From Paramicrobacterium sp051513965 (GTDB taxonomy: Bacteria; Actinomycetota; Actinomycetes; Actinomycetales; Microbacteriaceae): a DNA stretch of 64,000 bases. A program made the translations under genes and the position numbers. Below are positions 32,380 to 40,808 of this stretch, piece after piece. Within the stretch, counting starts at the first letter, position 1; every line of letters starts with the position of its first letter. Below the pieces are notes generated by a model. It was not told the origin of the DNA. It saw nothing but the letters and a program-made list of their open reading frames with translations, and made no database searches. The stretch spans positions 1,736,001 to 1,800,000 of the forward strand of contig NZ_CP195847.1 of NCBI RefSeq assembly GCF_051513965.1, read 5' to 3'.

Positions 32380-33348
32380 TCAGCGTGAGGTGGCGAGGAT
32401 GTCCACGACGAACACGAGCGTGTCATCGCCCTTGATTCCCGCGCTCTCACTCCCCTGCGCACCGTAGCCGTCCTCGGGTGGGATCACGGCAATCACCTGG
32501 CTGCCGACCGTCTGACCGACCAGAGCCTTGGTGAAACCTGCGATCACCTGGCCTGTGCCGAACTGAGCCGGTGCGTCGCCCCAGCTCTGATCGAACACTT
32601 CGCCCGTGCGCCAGTTCACACCCTGGTACTGCACGGTCACGCTGTCTCCGTCCTCGACGACGGTGCCATCGCCCTTCTTCAGGACTCCGAGCTGGAACTC
32701 GTCAGGAGCGGCCCTGTCAGGGATGGCGACGGTCGGAGCGCCGCTGTCGTCAAGCGTCACCTTCGGCAGGTTGGCGTCGACCTCCTGCTCCTCACCCGTT
32801 GCCTTCTCAGGAGTGATCGACACAACATCAGCCACGATCACGATTCCCTCATCGGCGCCGATCTTGCCGTCTGAGCTTCCCTGATCGCCCCACGCGTCCG
32901 AGGGCGGCGAGACCGACACAACGCGTGAGCCGGTCGGCACGCACTCGATAGCACGGACGAGTGCCGGAATCAGTGCCTGATCGGAGACGACGACCTGCAT
33001 CGGCCCTCCTGCGTATGAGGTCTCCTGCACCTTCTCACCGGTCTTCGCGTTGAAGAGGGAGACCTCGATGCCCACGCGATCGCCGTGAGCCGTCTCATCC
33101 CCCGTGCCCTCGGTGATCATCGTGCGTTCGGTCTTCTTCACCGTGAGGGGCGCGTCGAACGAGACGTCGGGCACGGTTCCCATCTCTCCGGCGACGCTGA
33201 CCGCCTCGGATGCCGCACCGGACACCGTGTCTTTGCAGACCTCCGCGGCGGGCGTCGTCGATGCCGCCTGCGGAGCCTCCTCTGAGGAGCATCCGGTGAG
33301 TGCGAGAGTGACAACGGCGGCGGACACCGCAAGGCTACGTAGGCGCAC
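32380..33348 (-). CDS. Lipoprotein FKBP-type peptidyl-prolyl isomerase with two FKBP-like domains
   Basis: 322 residues. A signal peptide ends at the lipobox LTGC (about residue 19). The first FKBP-like half (about 60-180) keeps the GDRVGIEV and PPSDAWGDQG framework but lacks the aromatic pocket. The second half (about 230-320) has VTVQYQGVNWRTGEVFDQS, the aspartate/aromatic set and PPEDGYGAQG of a working FKBP. It should fold proteins outside the membrane. The GTG start at 33348 follows GGAAAGAG. Divergent from plsC. Confidence 0.85.
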   Translation of the reverse strand: MRLRSLAVSAAVVTLALTGCSSEEAPQAASTTPAAEVCKDTVSGAASEAVSVAGEMGTVPDVSFDAPLTVKKTERTMITEGTGDETAHGDRVGIEVSLFNAKTGEKVQETSYAGGPMQVVVSDQALIPALVRAIECVPTGSRVVSVSPPSDAWGDQGSSDGKIGADEGIVIVADVVSITPEKATGEEQEVDANLPKVTLDDSGAPTVAIPDRAAPDEFQLGVLKKGDGTVVEDGDSVTVQYQGVNWRTGEVFDQSWGDAPAQFGTGQVIAGFTKALVGQTVGSQVIAVIPPEDGYGAQGSESAGIKGDDTLVFVVDILATSR

Positions 33349-33425
33349 GAGTGTTTGGCTCTTTCCTGCAGAGATTCGGGTACTCCTACAGTCTGCCGCA
33401 CCTTTCTCCGAGAATTCCCGACACA

Positions 33426-33449
33426 CTTCATTCCGCTGACGGAATGAAG
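33426..33449. promoter_or_regulatory. Perfect 10-bp inverted repeat upstream of plsC
   Basis: CTTCATTCCG and CGGAATGAAG flank CTGA. The repeat spans the -35 region of the proposed leaderless plsC promoter (-43 to -20 from the start) between two divergent genes, so it cannot terminate either. It looks like a repressor operator. Confidence 0.55.
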
Positions 33450-33456
33450 ACGTCGT

Positions 33457-33462
33457 TAGCGT
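33457..33462 (+). promoter_or_regulatory. -10 element of the acyltransferase gene (leaderless)
   Basis: TAGCGT, six bases before GTG 33469. GGAGG sits directly against the start codon, too close to act as a Shine-Dalgarno. GCTGAC 16 bases upstream is a possible -35. Confidence 0.5.
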
Positions 33463-33468
33463 CGGAGG

Positions 33469-34227
33469 GTGACAGATGCAGGCACGACGGAATCCGCACA
33501 CGCAGCCAAGCTTGGTTTCACGTATCGGCTCGGCCGGTTCATCCTCACGCCGCTGGTCCGCGGCTATTATCGGCCGACTGTTCTCGGGCGTCACAACGTC
33601 CCCAAGACCGGCCGGGTCATCTTCGCGAGCAACCACCTGTCATTCATCGACAGCATCGCCATCCCGGTCTGTGCGCCGCGACCGGTCCAGTTTCTCGCGA
33701 AGTCGACCTACTTCACCGGGCGAGGGTTCCGCGGATGGGTCACTCGGACATTCTTCTCGTCGATCGGCGCTGTAGGAGTCGTGCGCGGAGCGGGTCACGC
33801 CGCACAGACCGCCCTCGACCAAGGGCGCGAGATCTTAGAGAACGACAGCGCATTCGCTATTTACCCGGAAGGCACACGTTCCTTAGACGGCCGACTGTAC
33901 AAGGGCCGCACCGGAGTCGCATGGCTCGCGCTCACCACCGGTGCGCTTGTCGTCCCGGTCGGGCTGAAAGGCACGGAGACCATGATGCCGGTGGGCGCGA
34001 AACTGCCGCGCAGACGTCCCGTCACGATCGAGTTCGGCGCTCCGCTCGACCTCAGCCAGCACGGCCCTGCGACGTCAGGGCGAGCACGTCGGCAGGCGAC
34101 CGACGAGGTCATGAGCGCTATCCATGCACTCACGGGCCAGGAGCTGGCCGGTTCTTACAATGAGGCTCCTCCCGCGAGCCGTGTTGAGAAGTTCAAGCAG
34201 GCGGTTCTTCCTCACGAGCGCATCTGA
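33469..34227 (+). CDS. 1-acyl-sn-glycerol-3-phosphate acyltransferase (PlsC family)
   Basis: 252 residues. The acyltransferase blocks NHLSFID and YPEGTRS are present, plus the later VVPVGLKGTE block. It esterifies lysophosphatidic acid or related acceptors at the membrane. Only GTG 33469 is possible, because an in-frame stop lies four codons upstream. The start has no spaced Shine-Dalgarno. A perfect inverted repeat lies in the promoter. Tail-to-tail with the OsmC gene. Confidence 0.88.
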   Translation: MTDAGTTESAHAAKLGFTYRLGRFILTPLVRGYYRPTVLGRHNVPKTGRVIFASNHLSFIDSIAIPVCAPRPVQFLAKSTYFTGRGFRGWVTRTFFSSIGAVGVVRGAGHAAQTALDQGREILENDSAFAIYPEGTRSLDGRLYKGRTGVAWLALTTGALVVPVGLKGTETMMPVGAKLPRRRPVTIEFGAPLDLSQHGPATSGRARRQATDEVMSAIHALTGQELAGSYNEAPPASRVEKFKQAVLPHERI

Positions 34228-34255
34228 CCACACCGCCCGGCCCCTGCACCCGGTG

Positions 34256-34729
34256 TCAATCGTCGAACCGAATCTCGGGTTCGACGGCGACGGGCACAGT
34301 CACGGAGTTCGCGATGAAGCACATCCGATGCGCCTCATCGTGCGCGAGACGAGCGGCCTCGGCATCCGATTCGCGTGTGATTGTCAGTTCCGGTCGCAGC
34401 ACGACCTCTGTGAAGCGACCAGCGCCGTCAGAGTCGACCGTGAGCGTGCCTTTCGGGGCGTCTCGGTACGAGGTCACCGTGATTCCCGCGCGCACAGCCG
34501 CGTGAAGATACGACAGCATATGACACTGCGAGAGCGCGACGAGGAAGAACTCCTCCGGGTTCCACCGATCTGCATCGCCGTGGAACGTCCGATCTGCTGA
34601 GGCGCTGATGTCATGCTTGCCCTCGGCTTCGACGAGGACATGTCGAGCGTAGTCGCGATAGCCGGAGGTCCCGGTTCCCCGATTGCCGGTCCAGGTCACG
34701 GATGCCGTGTAACGGTGTGTCGACGCCAT
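34256..34729 (-). CDS. OsmC-family protein
   Basis: 157 residues. Two conserved cysteines in SQCHMLSYLH and HRMCFIAN and an Arg/Glu-rich beta region fit the OsmC/Ohr fold, whose members reduce organic hydroperoxides through the cysteine pair. The nearest type is the YhfA/OsmC-like subgroup rather than a clear Ohr. ATG 34729 was chosen because the protein then begins at the conserved RYTASVTWTGN strand. Divergent from the asparaginase gene. Confidence 0.85.
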   Translation of the reverse strand: MASTHRYTASVTWTGNRGTGTSGYRDYARHVLVEAEGKHDISASADRTFHGDADRWNPEEFFLVALSQCHMLSYLHAAVRAGITVTSYRDAPKGTLTVDSDGAGRFTEVVLRPELTITRESDAEAARLAHDEAHRMCFIANSVTVPVAVEPEIRFDD

Positions 34730-34755
34730 ACACGGATCATCCCACAGCGGCGGCC

Positions 34756-34765
34756 AGAGTAACCT
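34756..34765. promoter_or_regulatory. Overlapping divergent -10 elements (osmC-like / asparaginase gene)
   Basis: AGAGTAACCT contains TACTCT on the minus strand and TAACCT on the plus strand, sharing a TA. Leaders would be about 20 and 26 bases. Confidence 0.45.
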
Positions 34766-34797
34766 TGGGGAGGCACGCATCAGCACAGGAGGTCACA

Positions 34798-35799
34798 TTG
34801 ACACAGCAGGGCACGTTCACAGCGGATGAGGCGCAGGAGCTCGCGGTCGTCGTCAGATCGGGCTTCATCGAGTCACGCCACATCGGCTCTGCGATCGTGC
34901 TCGACCAGCACGGTGACGTTCAACGCTCCATCGGCGCTCCGGCTTCTCCGGTCTTCCCCCGCTCCTCTCTCAAGCCGTTCCAAGCGATCGCCGTGATGAA
35001 CTCCGGGGTGCAGCTGAACGGAGCGCATGCCGTCCTGGCCACAGCCAGCCACACCGGAACCTTCAAGCACATGTCGACGGTGCGTGCCATGCTCGCCACC
35101 GCGGGGCTCACAGAGGACGCTCTCAAGTGCCCGCCCGCGTGGCCTCAGGACGAGCAGGCTCGCACTGAGATGATTCGTCAGGGCGTGGGCCAGCAGCGCA
35201 TCGCGATGAACTGCTCAGGCAAACACGCCGCCATGCTCCTCGCGTGCGCGGCGAACGGCTGGGACACCGCGAGCTACCTCCATCCTGACCACCCCATGCA
35301 GCGCGCTGCGCTCGACACCGTCGAGCGCTTCACGGGCGAGAAACCCGCGGCTGTCGCGACCGACGGCTGCGGTGCTCCTGTCTTCGCCGTCTCGCTCGCG
35401 GGACTCGCCCGGGGCGTCGCGCGGCTCCGCACGTCTTCGGCGTCCTCGCCGTTCGCCATCTATCGAAACGCGGGCATTTTGGTCGACGCAGTGCTGGAGG
35501 ATGCCTGGGGGATCCAGGGGCCGGGCACGCCCAACACCCTTGTGATCGAGCGCCTCGGAGTGTTTGCGAAACTCGGCGCCGAAGGGGTCATGGTCATGGC
35601 CGCGAAGGACGGCACGACCGTTGCGCTCAAGATGCTCGACGGGAGCGGCCGCGCCGCCACGCTCGTGGGACTCGAACTGCTGGTCCGTGCGGGGGCGCTT
35701 CCTCGTGATGACGTGGACGCCCTGCTCCCCGAACTCGGACTCAGAATCACAGGCGGCGGTGCCGACGTGGGTGAGATTGCCGTCTCACCGACGCTCTGA
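34798..35799 (+). CDS. Asparaginase, L-asparaginase II-type (PF06089) family
   Basis: 333 residues. Blocks SSLKPFQAIAVM, ASHTGTFKH, MNCSGKHAAML and DGCGAPVFAVS belong to this family, which is distinct from the AnsA/AnsB type. It should hydrolyse asparagine to aspartate and ammonia. The start is TTG 34798, fixed by AGGAGG five bases upstream; longer frames have no such signal. It is divergent from the OsmC gene and followed by ald. Confidence 0.82.
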   Translation: MTQQGTFTADEAQELAVVVRSGFIESRHIGSAIVLDQHGDVQRSIGAPASPVFPRSSLKPFQAIAVMNSGVQLNGAHAVLATASHTGTFKHMSTVRAMLATAGLTEDALKCPPAWPQDEQARTEMIRQGVGQQRIAMNCSGKHAAMLLACAANGWDTASYLHPDHPMQRAALDTVERFTGEKPAAVATDGCGAPVFAVSLAGLARGVARLRTSSASSPFAIYRNAGILVDAVLEDAWGIQGPGTPNTLVIERLGVFAKLGAEGVMVMAAKDGTTVALKMLDGSGRAATLVGLELLVRAGALPRDDVDALLPELGLRITGGGADVGEIAVSPTL

Positions 35800-35834
35800 G
35801 AGGCGGCGAGCGCCCCGAGCCGTCCTCCGGCGTC

Positions 35835-35860
35835 CTCCGCGCACCGCGGAGACGTAGGCT
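35835..35860 (+). promoter_or_regulatory. Palindrome and -10 upstream of ald
   Basis: CTCCGCG and CGCGGAG around CAC (35835-35851) directly precede TAGGCT (35855-35860), a -10 for ald. The palindrome lies where the -35/-10 spacer would be, so a repressor or activator site is plausible. It could also be a short terminator for the asparaginase gene. Confidence 0.45.
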
Positions 35861-35907
35861 GGCAGTCAGACCACCATGCCGGCAGAACGTGCACAGCGAG
35901 GAGCACC

Positions 35908-37023
35908 ATGCGGATTGCAGTACCAGCTGAAGTCAAGAACAACGAGTACCGCGTCGCCCTCACGCCCGCCGGCACTCACGACCTGATCGCGGCCGGCCAC
36001 CGCGTGACGGTTCAGGAGGGGGCCGGTGAGGGCTCGTCGATTCCCGATGAGGCGTATGCGAATGCCGGTGCTCACGTCGAGCCCGACGTTGATGCTCTGT
36101 GGAACGATGCCGAGCTCATTCTCAAGGTCAAAGAGCCGATCGCGAGCGAGTACCGCTATTTCCGAGACGATCTCGTCATCTTCACGTATCTTCACCTTGC
36201 CGCTGACGGAGACCTCACACGCGCGCTCCTCGCTTCGGGGACGACCGCTCTTGCGTACGAGACAGTCCAGCGTGACGACCGCTCGCTTCCCCTGCTTGCT
36301 CCGATGAGCGAGGTCGCGGGCAGGCTCGCCGCCATTGTCGGCGCACACACCCTCCTCAAGCCGGCCGGAGGTCCGGGTCTCCTCGTTCCCGGGGTGCCTG
36401 GGACGCATCCCGCGAACGTCGCCGTTCTCGGCGGTGGGGTCGCTGGAACCAACGCGGCGCAGGTCGCTTCGGGTTTGGGTGCGCACGTCACCGTTCTCGA
36501 TACTAACCTTGAGCGGCTACGCGAGATCGATGCGATCTTCAATGGGCGAGTGGAGACCGTGGCCTCGAACGCGCTGGAGGTCGATGCGGCCGTCACACGG
36601 GCAGACCTCGTGATCGGCTCCGTTCTCATTCCGGGGTCCAAAGCTCCCAAGCTGGTCACCAACGATCTCGTCCGGAGAATGCGCCCCGGCAGCGTGCTCG
36701 TGGACATCGCGATCGATCAGGGCGGATGCTTCGAGGACAGCCATCCGACGACGCACGACGAGCCGACCTTCCGAGTTCACGAGTCGATCTTCTACTGCGT
36801 AGCGAACATGCCGGGAGCTGTTCCGCACACCTCAACGCATGCCCTGACCAATGCCACACTCCCCTACGTTCGGGCTGTGGCGCAGGGCGGCTGGCAATCT
36901 GCGGCCGCTCAGGATCCTGCACTCGCAAAGGGCGTCAATGTGCACGCGGGCACTCTCGTCTGCGAGCCTGTTGCTCGCGCTCACGATCTTGAGTTCACTC
37001 CCCTGTCCTCTCTGATCGGCTGA
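35908..37023 (+). CDS. ald: Alanine dehydrogenase
   Basis: 371 residues. Start MRIAVPAEVKNNEYRVALTP, His in FTYLHLAAD, the NAD-binding GGGVAGTNAAQVASGLGA and the C-terminal PYVRAVAQGG block identify Ald. It interconverts L-alanine and pyruvate with ammonia and NADH. GAGGAG lies six bases upstream of the ATG. The stop TGA is immediately followed by the stop TCA of the opposite-strand FtsK-like gene. Confidence 0.96.
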   Translation: MRIAVPAEVKNNEYRVALTPAGTHDLIAAGHRVTVQEGAGEGSSIPDEAYANAGAHVEPDVDALWNDAELILKVKEPIASEYRYFRDDLVIFTYLHLAADGDLTRALLASGTTALAYETVQRDDRSLPLLAPMSEVAGRLAAIVGAHTLLKPAGGPGLLVPGVPGTHPANVAVLGGGVAGTNAAQVASGLGAHVTVLDTNLERLREIDAIFNGRVETVASNALEVDAAVTRADLVIGSVLIPGSKAPKLVTNDLVRRMRPGSVLVDIAIDQGGCFEDSHPTTHDEPTFRVHESIFYCVANMPGAVPHTSTHALTNATLPYVRAVAQGGWQSAAAQDPALAKGVNVHAGTLVCEPVARAHDLEFTPLSSLIG

Positions 37024-39819
37024 TCACAGCCTGCAGCGAGTGACCACGCCGTCTGCCGCGATCCTCCAGGCACGTCCTGGCTCGCGGTGCAGATACGGCG
37101 GTCGCGTACGCGACCTCGTTATCGCCCGATACTCAGCGAGGCTGCACGATTCGACGACAACGGTCGCTGTCGTTCGGAGCGATGCGAGTAGCGACCAGTT
37201 GGTCTGCCACGCGTCCGAGTCACCCACGAGGATCGTCTGGCCCGTCCCCAGCTCGTCCGGACGCATATCGGTCGGTGACAGTGTCAGCACGTGTGCGTCC
37301 GGGTACTGCGTGCGCAGGCTCCTCGCGGTCAGCACCGGTCGTGCGCAACTGACGAGCACGGTCTCATCGGGCGACAGTGTCAGCATTGAGGGCTCGATCG
37401 GCCGTTCTTCGCGCGGGGGACCCTCGGTCCACGCGAGCTGAACCACGTCGCGGTTCCATGTCGCGCTGCCAGCCCGTCGCTCGTCATCGAATGTCGCGCT
37501 GTCCCCGCCCGCGAGGATATGCTCTTGCCTCGAACCGAGGCGAAGCATGAGCACTGAGCCGAACAGCGCAGCCAGCGAGCCGAGCCCGTGCGAGAGTCGC
37601 TGTGCAGTGGCTGCGACCCAGAGCCCCATGCGCGGACCGGTGCGAAGCAGCCTGGTCAGTAGTGACAGGAAGTAATCAGTGTCGGCATCCGACAGCTCAC
37701 TGATGATCGCGTCCAGGTCGTCGATCGCGAGCACGGTCCCGCGATGCTTGCTGTTCTCCCCCGCCGTCGCGGTCCCCTCAGCCCACTGCTCCATCTCGTC
37801 AAACGCCGCTTCGAGATCCCGGGAGAGCACTGAGACCTGCCAGCGCTCTCCCGTCTGCGCTTCCAAGGCCGCGATCAGTGTGCTTCGACCGGTCCGAGCT
37901 GAACCGAGCGCGAGCAGGGCGCCGTCATGGTCGGGCCGCCATGTTGCAGGCTCCTGTCTCTGTTCGCGCGGCAGATCCCGCATGCCCAAGACGAACGAAT
38001 CGACTGATCGAGGAAGCTCCTCGAGCGGAACGCAATCAGGAAGAGGATCGAGCCACGGACGCCGCGGAACGGGGTCCGCCTCATGTTCGGTTGAAACGGA
38101 GTCGATGTCGGACGGATCGATGCGAGCGACCTGGATGATCGTAGGCTCCCGGTCCGGCACATCGACCACGCAACGGCCGGGAGGATTGACCGGGAGTCGC
38201 GCGGCTGTGTCTACCCCGATCACTGCAAGGCTGTCCGCGCGGTTGTTGACCCGAAGGCTCATCCTCAAAGTGCAGTTCGCCAGGAGAGAGTCCTTCACCA
38301 CTCCCGTCGGCCTCTGCGTGCACAGAATGAGATGCATGCCCAGCGACCGCCCTCGCGCGGCGATGTCGACAAATAGGGCATGCAGTTCGGGGAAGCCGTC
38401 GAGCATCGTCGCGAACTCATCCACGATGATCACGAGTCGACCGAGGCCGTGTGCCTCTGCAGCATCCGTCACACCCTGCTCTCGCAACGCTCGCTCACGA
38501 TGAAGAACCTCAGCTTTGAGACTCTCGAGGGCACGTGTCGCCCCGGCCGGATCAAGGTCCGTGATCACGCCCACCACGTGCGGGAGCTTCTGCAACGGTG
38601 CGAACGTCGCGCCACCCTTGAAATCGACGAGAAGAAGAGCAAGGTCCTGTGGAGTGTTTCGAGATGCGAGGCTCAACGCCCAGTTCGCAAGCAGTTCGCT
38701 CTTCCCGCTGCCTGTCGTGCCGCCGATCACTGCATGCGGGCCATGCTCGACGAGATCGACCGAGACGGCTCCGGTACCCGATCGACCGAGAACAACCTGC
38801 GTCGGCGAGGTGAGCTCTTCATTCGGCAGCTCGCACCACTCGACCTGCTCCGGAGGCTCGCCGTGAGAGGTGAGGATGCCTGATTCCTCCGCCTGCTGAA
38901 CAAGCTCCGCCACGAACTGACGTGCTGCGGTCTCAGTGATCGGATGCATGCGAAGCTCACGCTTCCTCGCTGGTTCGTCTGCACTCGTCCAGGAGCCATC
39001 GGCCGGCGTTACGCATTTCACGATCTCGGTGCACTCTGCCGGGACGGAATCGACGTCCGCTCCTATCGCGAGGGTGATGTCGGCGGGCGCTGCGGGAGCA
39101 GCTGGATCTTCCACGACCCGCACCGTGACTGCCGTCTCTCCATCTACTCGAGCGTGCGGGAGATCATGTGCCCATTCCCATGCTTCCTCCGGAAGTGAAC
39201 TGATGCGAAGCGCTCCCGGCGCAGTCGCCTGACAGAGCTGCACGAGATATCCCCGGCACACAGCGCGCGCGAGTGTGAGCGGCCCGATGATTCCGATGCC
39301 GTCAATGCCATCGACCGTGCAGGGCGCATGTTCAAGGAGCGCTGCCGATCGGCGCAGCTCGTCGTGAGCGGGATCATCGACCGCTCCTGCAAGCTCAATG
39401 GCGCTCGGCCGATCGCCAAGGCCGAGCACGATGCGACGCCGTCGGTCTCCACGGGCACGCCACCGAGTGAGACGTTCATCGTCGTCCAGCACCTCACGTG
39501 CGGTCGGTGTCTGCGCGAGCCGCATCGAACGCTCGATGCTGTGTTCGTGCCTGATCTCCTCAGTGACCTCTGCAAGCTTCTCGTCATACTCACGTGAATC
39601 ACGCTTCATCTTGCGGCGACCTGAAATTCGGTTGTCGAGCATTCCCGCGATGGCGATGACCGGGCCGAGTATCGCGAACATCAGCACATACGGTGAGTGC
39701 GTGATCAGCCAAATAGCTCCGGCTGCGATGACGGGGGCGATACTCGCCATGAGCGGAAACGGAGCACGATTGGGCGGAGTCGGAGCAGCAGGTAGTCGGA
39801 CTTTCTCAAGCACAGGCAT
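37024..39819 (-). CDS. FtsK/SpoIIIE-type membrane ATPase (EccC-like, apparently orphan)
   Basis: 931 residues. Two N-terminal membrane helices (about 20-60) are followed by a soluble region, a full FtsK-type ATPase domain (GGTTGSGKSELL; LLVDFKGGATF; VIIVDEFATMLDG; TQRP), and a second, degenerate one (GSARTGRSTL with Arg for Lys; IDDLDAII). This matches EccC/EssC coupling ATPases of type VII secretion more than chromosome translocase FtsK. No WXG100, EccB/D/E or mycosin gene is in the window. The next gene encodes a PP2C phosphatase. It may export small proteins or serve a local role. Confidence 0.85.
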   Translation of the reverse strand: MPVLEKVRLPAAPTPPNRAPFPLMASIAPVIAAGAIWLITHSPYVLMFAILGPVIAIAGMLDNRISGRRKMKRDSREYDEKLAEVTEEIRHEHSIERSMRLAQTPTAREVLDDDERLTRWRARGDRRRRIVLGLGDRPSAIELAGAVDDPAHDELRRSAALLEHAPCTVDGIDGIGIIGPLTLARAVCRGYLVQLCQATAPGALRISSLPEEAWEWAHDLPHARVDGETAVTVRVVEDPAAPAAPADITLAIGADVDSVPAECTEIVKCVTPADGSWTSADEPARKRELRMHPITETAARQFVAELVQQAEESGILTSHGEPPEQVEWCELPNEELTSPTQVVLGRSGTGAVSVDLVEHGPHAVIGGTTGSGKSELLANWALSLASRNTPQDLALLLVDFKGGATFAPLQKLPHVVGVITDLDPAGATRALESLKAEVLHRERALREQGVTDAAEAHGLGRLVIIVDEFATMLDGFPELHALFVDIAARGRSLGMHLILCTQRPTGVVKDSLLANCTLRMSLRVNNRADSLAVIGVDTAARLPVNPPGRCVVDVPDREPTIIQVARIDPSDIDSVSTEHEADPVPRRPWLDPLPDCVPLEELPRSVDSFVLGMRDLPREQRQEPATWRPDHDGALLALGSARTGRSTLIAALEAQTGERWQVSVLSRDLEAAFDEMEQWAEGTATAGENSKHRGTVLAIDDLDAIISELSDADTDYFLSLLTRLLRTGPRMGLWVAATAQRLSHGLGSLAALFGSVLMLRLGSRQEHILAGGDSATFDDERRAGSATWNRDVVQLAWTEGPPREERPIEPSMLTLSPDETVLVSCARPVLTARSLRTQYPDAHVLTLSPTDMRPDELGTGQTILVGDSDAWQTNWSLLASLRTTATVVVESCSLAEYRAITRSRTRPPYLHREPGRAWRIAADGVVTRCRL

Positions 39820-39906
39820 GAATCAAGAACACCAGAGGATGCTAGCCCGCCGCTTCATCGCATCGCAGGGTGTGGATTGATGCCTCAACGCATCGGCTGT
39901 GGACGA

Positions 39907-40713
39907 TCAGACCGCGTCAGAAACCTTCGTCTCTGCATCATCTGGGGCGACCACATCGAGCACAAGAACGGTCACGTTGTCACGGCCGCCGTTCTCGACC
40001 GCTGCTTCCACCATGAGTGTCGCCGCGTCCAGAGGGTCGGGGCCACGCTCAAGGAAGTGAAGGATGCCGTAGTCCGTGAGCTCCTTCGTAAGACCATCGG
40101 AGCAGATGACCCAACGCGTTCCCGCCTCGACCCGCCGGTAGAGATAGTCGGGAACAGGATCTTCCGTGAAGCCAACAGCCCGAGTGATGACGTTCCCCTG
40201 CGGGTGATTCTCGGCATCATTCGGGGAGATAGCCCCGATGGCGACGAGCTCCTGCACGACGGAGTGGTCGGTGGTGATCTGCTGAAGTTCACCATCCTGT
40301 TGGAGGTAGACGCGAGAATCTCCGATGTTGAAGATCGTCCACGTCGCCGTGCCCTCGACGGTCGTCAGCGCAACACCGGTCACGGTCGTGCCGGTTCCCA
40401 CGTCGATGTCGTCCTCCGCCGCAAGGTCTGTCACCGCATCGCGAAGGGCCAGTTCGATTTTCTCTGGCTCGATCGCCTCACCGGACTGTGCGAGGGCGGT
40501 GAGCCGTTTCACAACAGCAGCGCTCGCGAGTTCACCTGCCGCATAGCCGCCCATCCCGTCAGCGACTGCGAAGATCGGATACTCGCCCATGACGGCATCC
40601 TGATTGACCTCTCGCTTACGGCCCACGTGGGTGACGGCGCCCCATCGGAGAATGAGATCGTCACCACCTACCGTCACGGGCCGGGAATCCGTGAACGTGG
40701 TGGGTTCTGACAC
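39907..40713 (-). CDS. PP2C-family serine/threonine phosphatase
   Basis: 268 residues. PP2C metal motifs VNQDA, VADGMGG, GTTVTG, NIGDSRVY, CSDGL and GGRDNVT are all present and in order, so it should be an active Mn/Mg-dependent phosphatase that reverses Ser/Thr kinase action. No kinase gene is in the window. GTG start with AAAGG upstream. It lies 87 bases before the FtsK-like gene on the same strand. Confidence 0.92.
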   Translation of the reverse strand: MSEPTTFTDSRPVTVGGDDLILRWGAVTHVGRKREVNQDAVMGEYPIFAVADGMGGYAAGELASAAVVKRLTALAQSGEAIEPEKIELALRDAVTDLAAEDDIDVGTGTTVTGVALTTVEGTATWTIFNIGDSRVYLQQDGELQQITTDHSVVQELVAIGAISPNDAENHPQGNVITRAVGFTEDPVPDYLYRRVEAGTRWVICSDGLTKELTDYGILHFLERGPDPLDAATLMVEAAVENGGRDNVTVLVLDVVAPDDAETKVSDAV

Positions 40714-40771
40714 GTCTTGCCTTTCGGTCGCATCCAGACGCTCGGATACAACGTCCTAGCGTGTAATAGTA

Positions 40772-40792
40772 CCGGTTCATCGGGCAAACCGG
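40772..40792 (-). terminator. Possible terminator after the DUF4192 gene
   Basis: CCGGTT and AACCGG around a nine-base loop, about 16 bases after the stop of the DUF4192 gene, next to TACTAT (40766-40771, minus), a candidate -10 for the phosphatase gene. It could equally be an operator. Confidence 0.35.
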
Positions 40793-40808
40793 CCCACGCG
40801 ACAGACGT

